In this document: piece after piece, positions 19,041 through 27,200 of the stretch | Numbering within the stretch: position 1 is the stretch's first letter | Layout: each line of letters opens with the position of its first letter | The notes under the pieces: generated by a model | What the model saw: only the letters and a program-made list of their open reading frames with translations | Told to the model about the DNA's origin: nothing | The model's database searches: none | Made by a program: the position numbers and the translations under genes | Assembly (NCBI RefSeq): GCF_003049705.1 | Contig: NZ_PIRF01000003.1 | Coordinates: 124,001 to 188,000 of the forward strand | DNA: 64,000 bases | Reading direction: 5' to 3' | From: Campylobacter concisus | Lineage (GTDB): Bacteria; Campylobacterota; Campylobacteria; Campylobacterales; Campylobacteraceae

Positions 19041-19113
19041 AATTATCTCCTTTAGTATTTTTTATTTTTATATTTATAAGCTTTAAATGCCACTGGGCTA
19101 ACTTTATCAAGCA

Positions 19114-19941
19114 TCAATGCTTTCCTAAAATTTCTAAATTCTCGCACGCTTCTTTTAAGCCATTTTTGCAGCTTCTAGTAAAAATTTCACGTGCTTTCTC
19201 CACGTCTTCTTTTACGCCTTTACCTTCAGCTAGCATGATAGCGTAATTATTGCAGCCCTTTTCATATCCATATATACACGCTTGCTCATAAAGTTTTGTG
19301 GCTTTTGTGAGGTTTTGATCAACGCCTTGTGCATATACATATAAAAAGCCAAGATTATCACACCCTATGCCAGCTTCGTTTGCGCAAGCCATTTCGTAGT
19401 TTACTTTGGCTTTTGCATAGTCTTTCTCGACACCTTCACCCTGCGCGTATAGATAGCCAAGGTTACTACATCCTATGCCGTCCCCTGCTTTGCAAGCCTT
19501 TTCATAAAGCTCTTTTGCCTTTTTAATATCCTTTGTCACGCCGGTGCCATTTGCATAAAGCAAGCCAAGCTCCGTGCAACCCTCGTTGTCGCTACATGCT
19601 TTTTCATAAAATTTAACTGCTTTTGCTAGGTCTTTTTCCACACCTTTGCCTTTTTCATAGACGTAGCCAAGGTTGCTGCAAGCCATAGAGAAGTTTTGAT
19701 CACAAGCTTTTTCATAAAGCATTGCTGCCTTTGCTTCGTCCTTTTTGACATTGCCATCACCTCTGCTGTAAAGCACAGCTAGATTGTAGCAGCCTGATGC
19801 CTTTTTCTCTTTATCACAAGCATCTTCATAAATTTGTGCTAGCTTATTGTGATCGTCTTTTGCGCTTAAAGCCTCTTTGATATAGCCAGCATTCAATAGT
19901 CCCAAACAAGCAAACAATAAAACTAAACTCTTTTTCATCAT
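19114..19941 (-). CDS. Sel1-repeat (SLR) secreted protein
   Basis: 275 residues. A signal peptide (MMKKSLVLLFACLGLLNAG) is followed by about seven 36-residue Sel1 repeats of the form A-x-x-L-Y-E-K-A-C-x-x-G-x-x-x-G-C-x-N-L-G. Each carries a cysteine pair, as is usual for the disulfide-bonded Helicobacter HcpA-type proteins. It sits six bases downstream of the haem lyase gene, inside the mcc operon. Sel1 proteins often act as periplasmic scaffolds. A part in assembling the sulfite reductase complex is possible but unproven. Confidence 0.85.
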   Translation of the reverse strand: MMKKSLVLLFACLGLLNAGYIKEALSAKDDHNKLAQIYEDACDKEKKASGCYNLAVLYSRGDGNVKKDEAKAAMLYEKACDQNFSMACSNLGYVYEKGKGVEKDLAKAVKFYEKACSDNEGCTELGLLYANGTGVTKDIKKAKELYEKACKAGDGIGCSNLGYLYAQGEGVEKDYAKAKVNYEMACANEAGIGCDNLGFLYVYAQGVDQNLTKATKLYEQACIYGYEKGCNNYAIMLAEGKGVKEDVEKAREIFTRSCKNGLKEACENLEILGKH

Positions 19942-19946
19942 ATCTC

Positions 19947-22562
19947 CTAAATCTCTTTTATATCCTTACCTCTATAAGCAAAGGCGATTAGCAAAGCTAA
20001 AAGCATTAAAAGCAAATAAAGCAAATTCGAAACGCTAAATCCATCGCCATTTGCGTATGAGTGAAGTCCGCTTAGATAGAAATTTACACCAAAATAGGTA
20101 AAAATAACTGAACCAAAAGAGAGCACGCTAGCTACTAAAAAGGTAAAAATATTTTTTAATCTTGGGATAAATCTTAAATGAAGCACAATAGCATAAATAA
20201 TTATCGTAATGTACGACCAGCTCTCTTTGCTATCCCAGCCCCAGTATCTACCCCAGCTCTCATTCGCCCAGACGCCGCCAAGGAAATTTCCAATAGTTAG
20301 CAAACTAAGTCCTATGATGAGGCTTAGCTCATTAGTTGCGGCGAGGTATCTTATCTGCTCGCTGAGCTTTTGCTCGTTTTTTTGATTTTTTATAGCCATT
20401 AAAAGAAGCCCAAGAAGCCCGAGCACAAAGCTAAAACCTAAAAAGCCATAGCTTGCCGTAATGACACTTACATGCACACTAAGCCAAAATGACTTTAAAA
20501 CTGGGACTAGATTTGTTATTTGTGGATTTATAAAATTTAGATGAGCTACAAGCAAACTAACACTTGCAAAAAGTGAAGCAGCTCCAAGAGCAAAGCTTTG
20601 ATGTTTAAAAAATAAAACTCCAGCTAGTACACTTGCAAGCGAGATATACACTAAGCTCTCATAGGCATCACTCCAAGGTGCATGCCCTGAGATATAAGCA
20701 CGAAGAGCTAAATTTAACAAATGCACCGCAAAGCCAAAATAAAATGCAAGGCTAAGCGCTTTTTCAAATCTAAATTTCTTTCCAGAAAATAGCCTATAAA
20801 AGCCAAGAGCGAGCGAAACTAGCCCAAGGATCATGTAAAAATATATAAGAAATTTAAAAATTTCCATTTGGTTATAAAGCACTTCAAGCTCCACCTTTGC
20901 CTCGCTTGGCGCAAGGGAGCCTAGAGTGCTTCTTTGATAGCTTGAAATTTTCTCCAAGCTCTTATCAGCCCCAGTACACTCGCCATTTTTTACACAAAGG
21001 CTTAAATTTTCTATATAAGCGCCTAAAACGCTTTTAAGCTCGCTTGAAATTTCACTTGAGCCAAAGGCTTCATTTACGCCTAGCCATGTTAATTTATCAC
21101 CATTTTTAGCTGGGATAAATTTTAAAATTTCTCCCTTTAATGCAAGGTATAAGACATTTAGTCTCTCATCAAATTTGATCACGTCATTATCAAATTTATC
21201 TCTTTTTGAGGCGGATTTTTCATTTGCAGCTTCTACAAATTTAGCCAGCTTATACTCGCCATTTTCGTTAAAAACGTCATTAAAGCTAGCAAATTTCTCA
21301 CTAACGCCAAGAAGCTCGCCCACACGCTTGCTCGTGATCTTTACTATCTTTTTATCCATCCACTCTTTTGGTGAGATGGCAAAAGAGAGCATTAGCTCCT
21401 CGCTGCTAAGCCCAAATAGCGTAGTTTTGGTTGAAATTTTACTTATCACAGCTCTTGAGTAAGAGCCAGCTGGAGCGATTCTGCTATCAGCTTGAGTCAA
21501 AATTTTGGCAAATTTGCTTGCATGTGCCTCTAAATTTTTATTATTTTCATTAGCAAAATTTGGAGTAGCATTTAAAAGCAAAATAGCCAAAAATGCTATT
21601 TGAGAGCCTTTTATGAAATTTAGCAGCCTAAAAAATCGGCTCTTTTTGCTAAATAAATTTGCCAAAAAGCCAACGCAAAGCAAAAAATATCCTATGTAAG
21701 TTGGGATTTTGCCAGGATCACGGCTGATCTCAAAAGCGCTTCCAAGCTCATCAGGATCGTATGAAGACTGAAAAATTTTATAGCCTTCAATCGTTAGTGG
21801 ATTATTTAGCGAGATGTCGTACTTGCCGCCAGCGATACTTACTTTACTTGTATAAGATGATGGACTATTTAGCCCCACATATCGCTCTAAAATAAACTCG
21901 TCAAGCTTTAATGAAAATGGTAAATTTAAGGCCTTTGAGCTAAAGTAAAATTTCGCCTCTTGCCCACCAAAACTTAGCACACTAGGCTCCAGCTCATATC
22001 CAGCTCCGCCTTTTAGTTTAATACTCTTTTTTTCGCCGTTAAAACTTATCTCTAAACTAAGCGTAGCAGGAGCGTTTTTCTCATCTTTTTTATATCCAAG
22101 CAAGTTAATTATAAATTCCTTGCCGTCTATAAAATTTTTAAACTCAAAGTCGTTTTCACCAAATAAGCTTAATTTTAGTGGATAACTAAAATTTTCTCCA
22201 AGCGTTTCAACCCTAAGATAAGGCTTGACGCTTTGCATTACATTTGAGCTTTGCAGAGCTCTAAGATGTATAACGCCCTCTTCGCCAAAATACCTTGTAA
22301 GCGTAGCCCCGATGAAGATAACGATAAAAGCAAGATGTATCAAAAATGCGCCAAATTTTTTATACATCTTGGTTTTTACGATGCTAATAGCTAAACAAAT
22401 AGTGCAAGCAAACATAACACACTCGTACCAAAGCGCTTCGTAAACAAGCACTCTGGCCGTTTGTGTGTCATAAAAATTTTCTAAAAAAGTCGCAAGTCCT
22501 GCACCAAAAGCAAGAATAAATAATAATATCAAAGACAAGCGGTAGATATTTAAAATTCTCAT
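19947..22562 (-). CDS. ccsA1: Fused cytochrome c haem lyase CcsBA (CcsA1 type)
   Basis: 871-residue fusion. The N-terminal ResB/CcsB part has early membrane spans and a large periplasmic domain. The C-terminal CcsA part carries the tryptophan-rich haem-handling motif WGRYWGWDSKESW with flanking histidines. It exports and attaches haem to apocytochrome. Wolinella has several such isoenzymes, and CcsA1, encoded with mccA, is dedicated to the unusual CX15CH site of MccA. The neighbouring MccA here has exactly such a site, so this copy is probably that specialist. Confidence 0.88.
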   Translation of the reverse strand: MRILNIYRLSLILLFILAFGAGLATFLENFYDTQTARVLVYEALWYECVMFACTICLAISIVKTKMYKKFGAFLIHLAFIVIFIGATLTRYFGEEGVIHLRALQSSNVMQSVKPYLRVETLGENFSYPLKLSLFGENDFEFKNFIDGKEFIINLLGYKKDEKNAPATLSLEISFNGEKKSIKLKGGAGYELEPSVLSFGGQEAKFYFSSKALNLPFSLKLDEFILERYVGLNSPSSYTSKVSIAGGKYDISLNNPLTIEGYKIFQSSYDPDELGSAFEISRDPGKIPTYIGYFLLCVGFLANLFSKKSRFFRLLNFIKGSQIAFLAILLLNATPNFANENNKNLEAHASKFAKILTQADSRIAPAGSYSRAVISKISTKTTLFGLSSEELMLSFAISPKEWMDKKIVKITSKRVGELLGVSEKFASFNDVFNENGEYKLAKFVEAANEKSASKRDKFDNDVIKFDERLNVLYLALKGEILKFIPAKNGDKLTWLGVNEAFGSSEISSELKSVLGAYIENLSLCVKNGECTGADKSLEKISSYQRSTLGSLAPSEAKVELEVLYNQMEIFKFLIYFYMILGLVSLALGFYRLFSGKKFRFEKALSLAFYFGFAVHLLNLALRAYISGHAPWSDAYESLVYISLASVLAGVLFFKHQSFALGAASLFASVSLLVAHLNFINPQITNLVPVLKSFWLSVHVSVITASYGFLGFSFVLGLLGLLLMAIKNQKNEQKLSEQIRYLAATNELSLIIGLSLLTIGNFLGGVWANESWGRYWGWDSKESWSYITIIIYAIVLHLRFIPRLKNIFTFLVASVLSFGSVIFTYFGVNFYLSGLHSYANGDGFSVSNLLYLLLMLLALLIAFAYRGKDIKEI

Positions 22563-22576
22563 CGCTCGCCTCTGCC

Positions 22577-23542
22577 TTAGATGCTATAAGTTTGTCCCGC
22601 ATAAAGTATAAACACCCTAAGCAGTAAAACACCGATAACAGCCGCTAATGAACTGATATAAAAGCTAAATTTTAAGCTAGCTACTTTTTTGCCAAATGCA
22701 AAATTTAAAACAAAAGGCACAATAAAGCCAACTAGCACAACACCAAGCCAAAAGAAATTTGCCCAAACGCCACTATAAAAAGCAACAGCTGCATTTTGCT
22801 GATAACTTGAACCAAGTAAAAGCGATACAAAAAGCATTAAAATGAGTAAAATTTCAGCTCCCAAAACGCTAAATTCTATGCTATGAAGCGAATGAAGGTC
22901 GCTTGAATGCGGATCTTCTTTAAATAAAGCTGCTGCAACCAAGCTACTGCCACTTATGCCAGCACTTAGTCCTGAAGCTATAAATAAAGCTGGAAGCACA
23001 GCTGTGTTTAAAAGTGGAAATCTAATCAAAACTGAGATCAAAAATCCAGTATAAGCACAAATTATTACAGCAAAAATAAGACAAATACGACTTAAAAATG
23101 GATAAAGTGGTATTAAAATTTTCATTATTAGTGCAAAAAGAGCGCTAAAGGATTTTAAACTTTTGGCTAAGAAATTTGAAATTTCATCATTAAATGCATA
23201 AAGGCACATCAAAAAGCTAAGCGGTATAAATACACAAAGTCCAGCAACACCGATAGACATAACTGATGTGAAATTATAATTAATCAAAATTTTCCAAAAT
23301 AAAAGCGGCTTTTCAAGATCAGCTATCAAGCAAACCATACCGAGCATGATGCTAACAAATGCTAAAAGCGAAGCAGCCTTGAAAAATGGACTAAAGCTCT
23401 CTTGCTTTTTATAGTGTTTTAAAAGTATGGCAGCGATTAGCGCTCCACCACTCATACCAGCTAGCAAAAGATAAACAGCGATCGGCCAGCCCCACTCTAC
23501 TCCATGCGAAAATGTTGCAGTAAAATTTAATGCACCATCCAT
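22577..23542 (-). CDS. mccD: NrfD/PsrC-type membrane quinol dehydrogenase subunit
   Basis: 321 residues with eight to nine membrane spans. The N-terminus has GWPIAVYLLLAGMSGGALIA, typical of NrfD/PsrC proteins that bind menaquinol and pass electrons to a ferredoxin-like partner. It starts one base after the stop of the iron-sulfur gene. In Wolinella the MccC/MccD pair is proposed to link the menaquinone pool to MccA. Confidence 0.85.
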   Translation of the reverse strand: MDGALNFTATFSHGVEWGWPIAVYLLLAGMSGGALIAAILLKHYKKQESFSPFFKAASLLAFVSIMLGMVCLIADLEKPLLFWKILINYNFTSVMSIGVAGLCVFIPLSFLMCLYAFNDEISNFLAKSLKSFSALFALIMKILIPLYPFLSRICLIFAVIICAYTGFLISVLIRFPLLNTAVLPALFIASGLSAGISGSSLVAAALFKEDPHSSDLHSLHSIEFSVLGAEILLILMLFVSLLLGSSYQQNAAVAFYSGVWANFFWLGVVLVGFIVPFVLNFAFGKKVASLKFSFYISSLAAVIGVLLLRVFILYAGQTYSI

Positions 23543-23543
23543 C

Positions 23544-24215
23544 TTACACCCCCATTTTTACTTTAGGAATATATCTAAGGCTTGGTTTTGTGCCAAGCTC
23601 TGCTCTTAGCCTTATGCTATCTTTTACGGCTAGTAGCTTACTGATGTGCGAATCTTCATCGTTAAGATCACCAAAGACGATCGCTTCATATCTACAAGCT
23701 TCTACGCAGGCCGGCTCTTTTTCGTCCTTTAAATTTGTATCTACGCAAAAGTTACAGCTTTGAGCTGAGTGCGTAACCTTATCAATATATCTCACATCAT
23801 ATGGACAGGCTACGATGCAGTATTTACAGGCGATGCAGTCATCTATATTTGTAGTTTGTATGCCAGTTTTTTCGTCTTTATGACAAGCCTTGGTTGGACA
23901 AACAGCTACACAAGGCGCATCGACACACTGCTGACAAGACACTCTTACAAATCTTTTATCGAGTAAATTTTTAGGATTAGTCTTATCTTCTATAAAAAGT
24001 CTCATCTGCCCTTTTGGGACTAAATTTACCTTTCTACAAGCTATCTCACAGTCGGTACAGCCAACACATTTATTTTGGTCAAATATCATACCAAAGTGTG
24101 GTTTTTTTACACTTTCTTCACTCTTAAAAGCAAAACCACTACTTGCCGCACCAGCACCAGCAGCCACAACTACCATGCTTTTTAAAAAGGCTCTTCTATT
24201 TTTTTGATTTTGCAT
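23544..24215 (-). CDS. mccC: Four-cluster ferredoxin-like electron transfer subunit
   Basis: 223 residues, NrfC type. The N-terminus has a Tat signal (NRRAFLKSMVVVAAGAGAA). Cysteine groups CVGCTDCEIACR, CQQCVDAPCVAVC, CIACKYCIVAC and a final CNFC...CVEAC bind four [4Fe-4S] clusters. Two ATGs lie four codons apart. The second, at 24215, is preceded by GGAG at seven bases, while the first lacks a good site, so I use 24215. It moves electrons from MccD to MccA in the periplasm. Confidence 0.88.
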   Translation of the reverse strand: MQNQKNRRAFLKSMVVVAAGAGAASSGFAFKSEESVKKPHFGMIFDQNKCVGCTDCEIACRKVNLVPKGQMRLFIEDKTNPKNLLDKRFVRVSCQQCVDAPCVAVCPTKACHKDEKTGIQTTNIDDCIACKYCIVACPYDVRYIDKVTHSAQSCNFCVDTNLKDEKEPACVEACRYEAIVFGDLNDEDSHISKLLAVKDSIRLRAELGTKPSLRYIPKVKMGV

Positions 24216-24235
24216 TTTTAACTCCATTTTATATC

Positions 24236-24994
24236 TTAATGAGGCTTTTTGATGCCCTCATTTAGTTCTTTTTCGTGAATTTTCTTTGCAGCCTCGGCTA
24301 ATTCACCTGGCTTTAAGACTTTAACAAGCTCTATCTCAAAAACAATAGTCTCGCCTCCAGGTATGCCCTCCATGCCGCTATCGCCGTACGCAAGTTCTGG
24401 CGGGATAACAAATTTAAACTTATCGCCCTCTTTCATGAGCATTAAGCCCTCTTCAAGACCTGGGATCAAATTTAGCATAGAAAGATGAGCTGGAGCCTCT
24501 TTTGTCTCATCAAAGACCTTACCATCGATAAAGCTAGCTTTGTAGTTTGCTATGATGATACTCTCTTGTTTTGGAGTCGCTCCCTTTTTGCTTGATTTTA
24601 AAATTTCATATTGCAATTTTGATTTTGTCGTTTTTACATTTTTATTTTTTGCATTTTTATCCATAAAAGCCTTGCCCTGCTTTAAATTCTCTTTAAGTAT
24701 GGCGGCTTCTTTTTCTTTTACTATCTTGTCTAAATTTTCAGCTCTTTTGTTTAGTAGCTTTGCTATCTCATCATCGCTTAGTTTTAGCTCTCCTTTTAGT
24801 GCATCACTAAAACCTTTGATAACGGCCTCAGCATCGTAGCTAATGCCTATTTGTTTTTGTTCAAGTAACCCTTTTAAAACATATCCACCACTTGTTGCTC
24901 CCATAGCATAAGACTCATTTGAATCTACATTTGCAAGCAAACCAGAAGCACTTAAGCTAAGAAGTAGCGTAAATTTTAAAACCTTATTTTTCAT
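24236..24994 (-). CDS. mccB: FKBP-type peptidyl-prolyl isomerase, periplasmic
   Basis: 252 residues. A signal peptide (about 21) is followed by a helical N-terminal dimerisation region rich in Lys/Glu and a C-terminal FKBP domain (DGKVFDET, IPGLEEGLMLMKEGDKFKF, IPPELAYGDSG). This is the FkpA/Mip architecture. As the second gene of the mcc operon it matches Wolinella mccB. Its probable job is folding of the large multihaem MccA in the periplasm. Confidence 0.87.
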   Translation of the reverse strand: MKNKVLKFTLLLSLSASGLLANVDSNESYAMGATSGGYVLKGLLEQKQIGISYDAEAVIKGFSDALKGELKLSDDEIAKLLNKRAENLDKIVKEKEAAILKENLKQGKAFMDKNAKNKNVKTTKSKLQYEILKSSKKGATPKQESIIIANYKASFIDGKVFDETKEAPAHLSMLNLIPGLEEGLMLMKEGDKFKFVIPPELAYGDSGMEGIPGGETIVFEIELVKVLKPGELAEAAKKIHEKELNEGIKKPH

Positions 24995-25013
24995 ATCAAA
25001 CCCTTAAGATTAA

Positions 25014-25033
25014 AGGGGCTAAAACTAGCCCCT
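25014..25033 (-). promoter_or_regulatory. Intercistronic hairpin between mccA and mccB
   Basis: A perfect 8-bp inverted repeat (AGGGGCTA / TAGCCCCT) with a 4-base loop, six bases after the mccA stop. On the minus strand only TTTAATCTT follows, so it is weak as a terminator. It may partly stop transcription or protect the 3' end of mccA mRNA, giving more MccA than accessory proteins. Confidence 0.6.
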
Positions 25034-25038
25034 AAATG

Positions 25039-27105
25039 CTATAAATTTTTATTCAAAATTCTTTGAGCTTCTTTTATATACTCTTTTGATGCATCGAGTT
25101 TTTGTTTAGTAAATTTAAATCCGTGCATACCCCACGAACCATCTTTTTCAACCATATCGATGATCTCTTGAGCATTTTGGATAAGCTCATAAACTCTTAC
25201 TTTATCACTTGCATCAAGTTTTTTAGTCTCAAGTAGTGAGTAAAGTCCTTCAATACCAATCTTAACTTCAGAGAATTCATTCTTAACTGGAGTTTGCCAT
25301 CCCATGACTTCATCATAAACTTGTTTTTGGTTTTTGAAGTGAAGTGTTGGTTTTAGCTCAGATAGTACTGGGCTATGGCAGCCTTTGGTATCTTTCATAT
25401 CTTTATCCGCCCAAGATGTTCTAGCGCAAGCCCACATCAAGTCAACGTAGTTATGGCCATTTTTATCTCTCTCAAAGTGCCAATCTTTAGCATCTCTTGG
25501 ACCTTTAGCAGCATCGCCTGGTACTAGAGATTTCTCTTTTGGATCAACCATGATCTTCCAGATGTGAGATCTTCTTTGAGTATCAAAGCCAGCGTTGTCT
25601 TGGAACTGAACAGCGTAGAAATTCTCACAACTCATCATAAATGGCATGTGGCAAGATGCACAAGTGTTATCTTTGTGAGTATCTGCTTTAGATGCGATAT
25701 ATGCTTGAGTCTCGTGGCAATCTTTACACTCTTTTCTAATTTTTGGTTTAGTATAGAATGAGCTTAGATAGCCTTGTTCTGAGTTATAGTTCATACCTGT
25801 TACACTCTTATCGCCTACAACTGGACCTGTGTTATCGTGTGGATCGTGGCAAGTAACACATCTCATACCTTTGTCATAGTGAGCTGTAAAGTATGATTGT
25901 GAACCCTCAGAACCACATCCTGGTCCCATTGATTTAAATTTAGAGCTAAGTGAGAGATCAAGCTTACCGTTATTAAGAGGATTAGCACGAGCTAGATCTG
26001 GGCTAAAGTTAAATCTTTGGTGGCAGCGTTCGCAGTTTGATGTTCTAAAATTTGTAGCTCCATCAAGGTGACCGCCAGCTCCGTGGCACTCCTCACAGCT
26101 TACGCCTTTTGAGATAGTGTGTTTTTGAAGCTCTTTAGCATTACCAAGTGCTGCGTAAAATTCTGCTTTTGATTTGAAATCGAATTTAACCGGGTGACAA
26201 ACTTCACAATATGATGAGTTTGCTTGGAAAAACATTGATTTTTTATGTTTTGCGGCGTATGAAGCTAGACCTCTAACATATCCGCCATTATCGCCGTACT
26301 CTTCAAGAGTGCCAGGAAATTCTGGGACAAGCTCTTTTATCTTTTTAACAGTAGCGTCGTCTAAATTTAACGCCCATGTTCTTTGCCATTGGTTACCACC
26401 AGCTACGATCTGACCTGTACCATCTCTTAGCAAACCGCCCTCAACGTAGTAAGTACCACGAAGTAGCCACGCATCAACGTAGCCCATTTTGGTTCTTAAG
26501 TGACCAACAGTTGCGTAGATAACATCTGGAGTAATACCTTTTGGAAGGATAGAAGCTGTATCTTTGTCAAATACTGGCTCAGTTAGGTTGTTATTAACCT
26601 CTGGGTGCTCGCCAGGGAAACGCATGGTAGTTGCGTGGCGAGATCTGCTCCACACTTCATACTGAGCTGGGTGACACTCACCGCACTTTTCTGGTCCTAC
26701 AAATTTATTAGGAAACTGAAGCGATGAAGTGGCTGGAATTCTATACATCATAGAGCTATAGCCCTTACCGCCATCTCTTTTACTAAGCTTTGACATATCA
26801 AAGCCATGTCCCTCGGCAAGCCACTCTAAGCCACGGTCGTGAACGACCATTTTACCGACGGTTTTACCACCATACTTTGTAAAAATAGGGTGGTTTTTAA
26901 ATAACCAGTTATACATCTCTTGCTCTTCTACAACGTAGTCTTGCAAGGAGATAACACCTCTACTTTGCAGTGTGCCTTTAGGATTTGCGATAACATCACG
27001 TGCTTTATCGGACATCTGCATATTATGCTCTTCGCAACAGGCTTGTGAAGCGAAGATGCTAACACCCATGAGCAAACCAGCTAAGGCTTTTTGTAGATTT
27101 CTCAT
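25039..27105 (-). CDS. mccA: Octahaem cytochrome c sulfite reductase MccA
   Basis: 688 residues with an N-terminal signal peptide. Seven CxxCH haem sites are present: CGECH (~140), CEVCH (~298), CEECH (~336), CERCH (~356), CVTCH (~415), CKDCH (~458) and CASCH (~480). An eighth has 15 residues between the cysteines (C560 to CH576-577). The CX15CH site is the hallmark of MccA, the haem c-copper sulfite reductase of Wolinella. Two isolated cysteines, C397 (GPGCGS) and C493 (MSCENF), are good candidates for the copper ligands. Sulfite is reduced to sulfide in the periplasm. A strong AAGGAGGG ribosome site precedes the ATG. Confidence 0.95.
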   Translation of the reverse strand: MRNLQKALAGLLMGVSIFASQACCEEHNMQMSDKARDVIANPKGTLQSRGVISLQDYVVEEQEMYNWLFKNHPIFTKYGGKTVGKMVVHDRGLEWLAEGHGFDMSKLSKRDGGKGYSSMMYRIPATSSLQFPNKFVGPEKCGECHPAQYEVWSRSRHATTMRFPGEHPEVNNNLTEPVFDKDTASILPKGITPDVIYATVGHLRTKMGYVDAWLLRGTYYVEGGLLRDGTGQIVAGGNQWQRTWALNLDDATVKKIKELVPEFPGTLEEYGDNGGYVRGLASYAAKHKKSMFFQANSSYCEVCHPVKFDFKSKAEFYAALGNAKELQKHTISKGVSCEECHGAGGHLDGATNFRTSNCERCHQRFNFSPDLARANPLNNGKLDLSLSSKFKSMGPGCGSEGSQSYFTAHYDKGMRCVTCHDPHDNTGPVVGDKSVTGMNYNSEQGYLSSFYTKPKIRKECKDCHETQAYIASKADTHKDNTCASCHMPFMMSCENFYAVQFQDNAGFDTQRRSHIWKIMVDPKEKSLVPGDAAKGPRDAKDWHFERDKNGHNYVDLMWACARTSWADKDMKDTKGCHSPVLSELKPTLHFKNQKQVYDEVMGWQTPVKNEFSEVKIGIEGLYSLLETKKLDASDKVRVYELIQNAQEIIDMVEKDGSWGMHGFKFTKQKLDASKEYIKEAQRILNKNL

Positions 27106-27132
27106 GTGCCCTCCTTTAAATTTTTATCCTAA

Positions 27133-27145
27133 AATCAAAATGATT
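27133..27145. promoter_or_regulatory. Palindrome in the mccA leader, candidate operator
   Basis: AATCA-AAA-TGATT, a perfect 5-bp inverted repeat about 30 bases upstream of the mccA start and just downstream of the candidate -10 box. It could be a regulator site, but AT-rich palindromes this short are common. Confidence 0.3.
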
Positions 27146-27153
27146 TCATACTG

Positions 27154-27159
27154 ATAATA
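27154..27159 (-). promoter_or_regulatory. Candidate -10 box of mccA promoter
   Basis: TATTAT on the minus strand about 50 bases upstream of the mccA ATG, in the 95-base gap after the sensor kinase gene. It would give a leader of roughly 40 bases. Confidence 0.4.
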
Positions 27160-27200
27160 CTAACACCAAAAAAGGGTAGAAAAGGGGGAATTTTAATAAA

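Noticed and set aside
21175..21462. 95-codon plus-strand frame inside ccsA1
   Set aside because: Antisense to a clearly coding membrane protein; leucine/serine-rich shadow.
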